A stretch of DNA of 8,739 nucleotides, taken from contig CANNRM010000014.1 in assembly GCA_947508155.1 (NCBI GenBank), positions 1 through 8,739 on the forward strand, read 5' to 3'. Position 1 is the stretch's first letter. Each line of letters starts with the position of its first letter. The position numbers and the translations under genes are program-made. Positions 7,078 through 8,739 of the stretch are shown piece after piece. This DNA comes from Rickettsiales bacterium (GTDB taxonomy: Bacteria > Pseudomonadota > Alphaproteobacteria > Rickettsiales > Rickettsiaceae). The notes beneath the pieces were generated by a model. That model worked only from the letters and a program-made list of their open reading frames with translations. It made no database searches and was not told the DNA's origin.

Positions 7078-7112
7078 CCGTCATCCCCGAATTTACTCTG
7101 TAAATCCGAGGG
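7078..7112. repeat. Short palindromic repeat copy between convergent genes, possible terminator
   Basis: CCGTCATCCCCG (7078-7089) matches the left arm of the 4503-4593 element at 10 of 12 positions. Bases 7089-7110 match its core 4564-4585 at 20 of 22, the two differences being in the loop. It folds as a stem-loop: ATTTAC (7091-7096), TCT loop, GTAAAT (7100-7105), extended outward by interrupted C-G pairs to 7085/7111. It fills most of the 42-nt gap between the deformylase and the convergent MFS gene, so it could end both transcripts. The T-runs beside it (TTTTT near 7121 on the plus strand, TTTT of the opposite strand near 7073) are not ideally placed. Confidence 0.65.
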
Positions 7113-7113
7113 T

Positions 7114-8373
7114 TTACACCTTTTTCTTCCGCATAAATGCCATATACAAAAATATTATTGTCCCCGCAAGACATCCAACAGGAATTACAAATAATCCGTA
7201 AATATATGCCTCATAATTATATATCGGTAGGCCAGTGATATTCATCGCGCCATCCCAATGTTTCTGAATCACTGTACTGATGATTTTGTGGAAAAAATGC
7301 CCGAATGACATATTTAAACAATTGATAATAGCAATAGCAATCCCCGCGCAAGAACGCTCAACTAAATCAGATACAAACGCAAACACAAGCACTTGGTAAC
7401 AGCATAATATCCCCAAATAAAACATCAATGCACTTAGGGCTGTTGTAGATAGTTCGGGCACAAAAAATATGATAAGAAATACTATCACGGTAAATGCGCC
7501 AGCCATAGCAATTATCAAAATATTAGATCCAGTGATTTTTGCCAAATATGCAAGCAATGGACCACCAACGCACATCCCCAAAAATACAAGTGATGCCACA
7601 AAAATAGCATCATTTTCTGACAGATAATGCACATGTTGGAAAAATGGCATTGCCCAAACATCAGCGAATCCTTCCAATGGACCCACCATCAATCCCCCAG
7701 CGAAACCCACTGCAAGTATCATGGGGTTGCATAAAAGTTTGATGATCTGTTGAAATGATGGATGTGCATTAGGGCTAGTATCCGCACGCTCAATGCGCTT
7801 ATCTTTGACCATTACAACGACAGTGGCAATGATGGTGCCCACAACAGCAAGCGCCATGAAGCTTGTATAATAGCCAAAATGATTGAATATCATGCGCATT
7901 GGAGTGCCTCCAAATACAGCGCCCGTAAGACCAAAAGTAAAGGCGAATCCTATCATAAAAGCATGATATTTTTCCTCAAAAAATAGCTTGATAATTTTTG
8001 CAATTGCCAAGAATCCAACGGCTGATCCTGAGCCTATTAAGAACCTTCCGAGTAGAACGACATTCCAATTTTCTGCCAAAACAAATGTTAAAGTTCCTAT
8101 AACAGTCAGCATTATTGCAAATGCCGTCACAACACGAAAATTGAATTTGTCTAGCATGATGCCCAAAGGAATTTGCATACCCGCATAACCCAGATAATAA
8201 TAGCCTGCCATAGTACCAAAAGCTGCGGTATCAATATGAAATTTTTGGATAATATCCTCACGTAGGATGCCTACGGATAATCTTAGAATGAATTGAAATG
8301 CAAAAAATGTTGTTGCTATAGACCAGAGTGCGATTGGAGCTTTAAGGCGCATAAATGTAGATTTAATTGTCAT
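7114..8373 (-). CDS. Major facilitator superfamily (MFS) transporter
   Basis: This encodes a 419-residue inner-membrane secondary transporter with about 12 hydrophobic spans in two halves joined by a polar loop near residues 189-212 (KDKRIERADTSPNAHPS). The loop-2/3 motif GIMLDKFNFR (71-80) follows YYYLGYAGMQIPL, and a conserved arginine sits in LLGRFLIGSGSAVGF (107-121) of span 4, both standard for the superfamily. The C-terminal tail RKKKV is cytoplasmic and basic. The YYLGYxxMQIPLG pattern is common among MFS proteins of intracellular bacteria such as Legionella and Rickettsia relatives, in my memory, but the substrate is not predictable. The start ATG at 8373 is preceded on the minus strand by GAGAGGA, a good ribosome binding site. 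The gene converges on the deformylase gene and seems to be its own transcription unit. Confidence 0.9.
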   Translation of the reverse strand: MTIKSTFMRLKAPIALWSIATTFFAFQFILRLSVGILREDIIQKFHIDTAAFGTMAGYYYLGYAGMQIPLGIMLDKFNFRVVTAFAIMLTVIGTLTFVLAENWNVVLLGRFLIGSGSAVGFLAIAKIIKLFFEEKYHAFMIGFAFTFGLTGAVFGGTPMRMIFNHFGYYTSFMALAVVGTIIATVVVMVKDKRIERADTSPNAHPSFQQIIKLLCNPMILAVGFAGGLMVGPLEGFADVWAMPFFQHVHYLSENDAIFVASLVFLGMCVGGPLLAYLAKITGSNILIIAMAGAFTVIVFLIIFFVPELSTTALSALMFYLGILCCYQVLVFAFVSDLVERSCAGIAIAIINCLNMSFGHFFHKIISTVIQKHWDGAMNITGLPIYNYEAYIYGLFVIPVGCLAGTIIFLYMAFMRKKKV

Positions 8374-8422
8374 GATTTCCTCTCTAAAGAGTTAGTTTTA
8401 AAATAATAATGTTTGTAGAGGG

Positions 8423-8450
8423 GTTATATGTTATATGGCCGAGTGGCCAA
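8423..8450 (-). promoter_or_regulatory. Candidate promoter of the MFS gene with overlapping hairpin/operator
   Basis: On the minus strand TTGGCC (8450-8445), 16 nt and TATAAC (8428-8423) form a plausible sigma70 promoter; the transcript would begin near 8416 with a leader of about 43 nt. A perfect inverted repeat, TGGCC-GAGT-GGCCA (8436-8449), covers the -35 box and part of the spacer and could be a protein-binding site. Pattern evidence only. Confidence 0.35.
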
Positions 8451-8490
8451 TAAAAATAGCAGCAATAATAGTATTGATATTTGTGGTACG

Positions 8491-8564
8491 AAGAGACATT
8501 GCTCTTTTAGAGGAATCTAAAAGTGGTGATAAAAGACACTGATATTTAGAGTCGCAGTCTTTCA
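8491..8564 (+). other. Structured non-coding stretch: overlapping hairpins and a degenerate direct repeat
   Basis: The 301 nt between the MFS start and the last gene (8374-8674) hold no credible gene. Within them, CTTTTAGA (8504-8511), loop GGAA, TCTAAAAG (8516-8523) form a perfect 8-bp stem with a GNRA-type tetraloop. An alternative stem AAGAG (8491-8495)/CTCTT (8502-8506) uses three of the same bases, so the two cannot form together. A further pair, AAAGAC (8532-8537) and GTCTTT (8557-8562), follows. Bases 8491-8518 and 8531-8560 also resemble each other as a diverged direct repeat. No U-tract follows any stem, so these are not ordinary terminators. Whether the stretch is transcribed is unknown. 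Confidence 0.35.
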
Positions 8565-8579
8565 TTAATGCACTGATCA

Positions 8580-8609
8580 TAAACAAATTCTGTTTGCATT
8601 ATATATAAT
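8580..8609 (+). promoter_or_regulatory. Candidate promoter for the gene starting at 8675
   Basis: A perfect -10 box TATAAT (8604-8609) lies 18 nt after TAAACA (8580-8585), a 4/6 match to the -35 consensus. The spacer contains the inverted pair AAACA (8581-8585)/TGTTT (8591-8595). A second -10-like box, TATACT (8636-8641), is closer to the gene but lacks a convincing -35. Either would give a leader of roughly 25-60 nt. Confidence 0.35.
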
Positions 8610-8674
8610 ATGATGTGAAAAAGCAATAAATATTCTATACTTATAGTGAAACTACATTACATAGGAGGAGCACA

Positions 8675-8739
8675 ATGTCTAAGACGCAATCTCAAAACGA
8701 GCCTGTTAAAGAAACGCAATATGACAAAGTTAATCGCCT
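8675..8739 (+). CDS. Start of an unidentified gene, cut by the window end
   Basis: An ATG at 8675 is preceded by AGGAGG (8663-8668) with a 6-nt gap, the strongest ribosome binding site in the window, and opens a frame that continues past the end. Only 21 codons are visible, beginning MSKTQSQNEPVKETQYDK. The segment is hydrophilic, lacks a signal peptide, and looks like a flexible N-terminal extension of a cytoplasmic or membrane protein. It is divergent from the MFS gene. The function cannot be assigned from so little sequence. The excellent binding site suggests high expression. Confidence 0.6.
   Translation, partial: MSKTQSQNEPVKETQYDKVNR

Noticed and set aside
7762..8188. Plus-strand frames of 74 and 66 codons inside the MFS gene
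   Set aside because: They lie antisense to a full-length transporter with clear family motifs and have no ribosome binding sites of note.
8431..8520. Possible tRNA, because TGGCCGAGTGGCC resembles the D-arm of tRNA-Ser or tRNA-Leu
   Set aside because: No acceptor stem pairs around it, there is no T-arm GGTTCGA-type sequence downstream, and the segment is better explained as a palindrome (8436-8449) over the MFS promoter.

Overview
The window is AT-rich bacterial DNA with compact, short-spaced genes and several short, highly palindromic intergenic repeats that begin with CGTCAT. Together with scavenging-type transporters and an exported-looking peptide deformylase, this suggests a host-associated alphaproteobacterium of the Rickettsiales or Holosporales kind. 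That placement is inference from style; no rRNA or other marker gene is present.

Layout. 1-745 (+) is the 3' part of an unrecognised gene. A perfect 40-bp inverted repeat (783-918) separates it from a convergent TauE/SafE-family membrane transporter (958-1704, -). A divergent promoter region (about 1705-1830) follows, then a three-gene ABC importer of the TrpXYZ kind: binding protein (1965-2885), permease (2888-3733) and ATPase (3730-4470), packed with a 2-nt gap and a 4-nt overlap. A composite palindromic repeat (4503-4593) precedes a full-length ABC exporter half-transporter (4627-6399), which is followed 39 nt later by a peptide deformylase with a predicted signal peptide (6439-7071). A second copy of the repeat core (7078-7112) lies between this gene and a convergent MFS transporter (7114-8373, -). 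The last 300 nt before 8675 are non-coding, hold candidate promoters and stem-loops, and lead to the first 21 codons of an unidentified gene with a strong ribosome binding site.

Four of the six identifiable transcription units or parts of units encode membrane transport: a TauE-like anion or sulfur-compound carrier, an aromatic amino acid-type ABC importer, an MsbA-like exporter and an MFS carrier. The main oddity is the deformylase. Its catalytic motifs are intact, but the best-supported start puts a secretion signal in front of an enzyme that normally acts on nascent chains in the cytoplasm. No CRISPR array, transposase, tRNA or rRNA was found. I see no complete new multi-gene system; the points worth checking are the exported deformylase, the leader of the ABC importer and the family of palindromic repeats.
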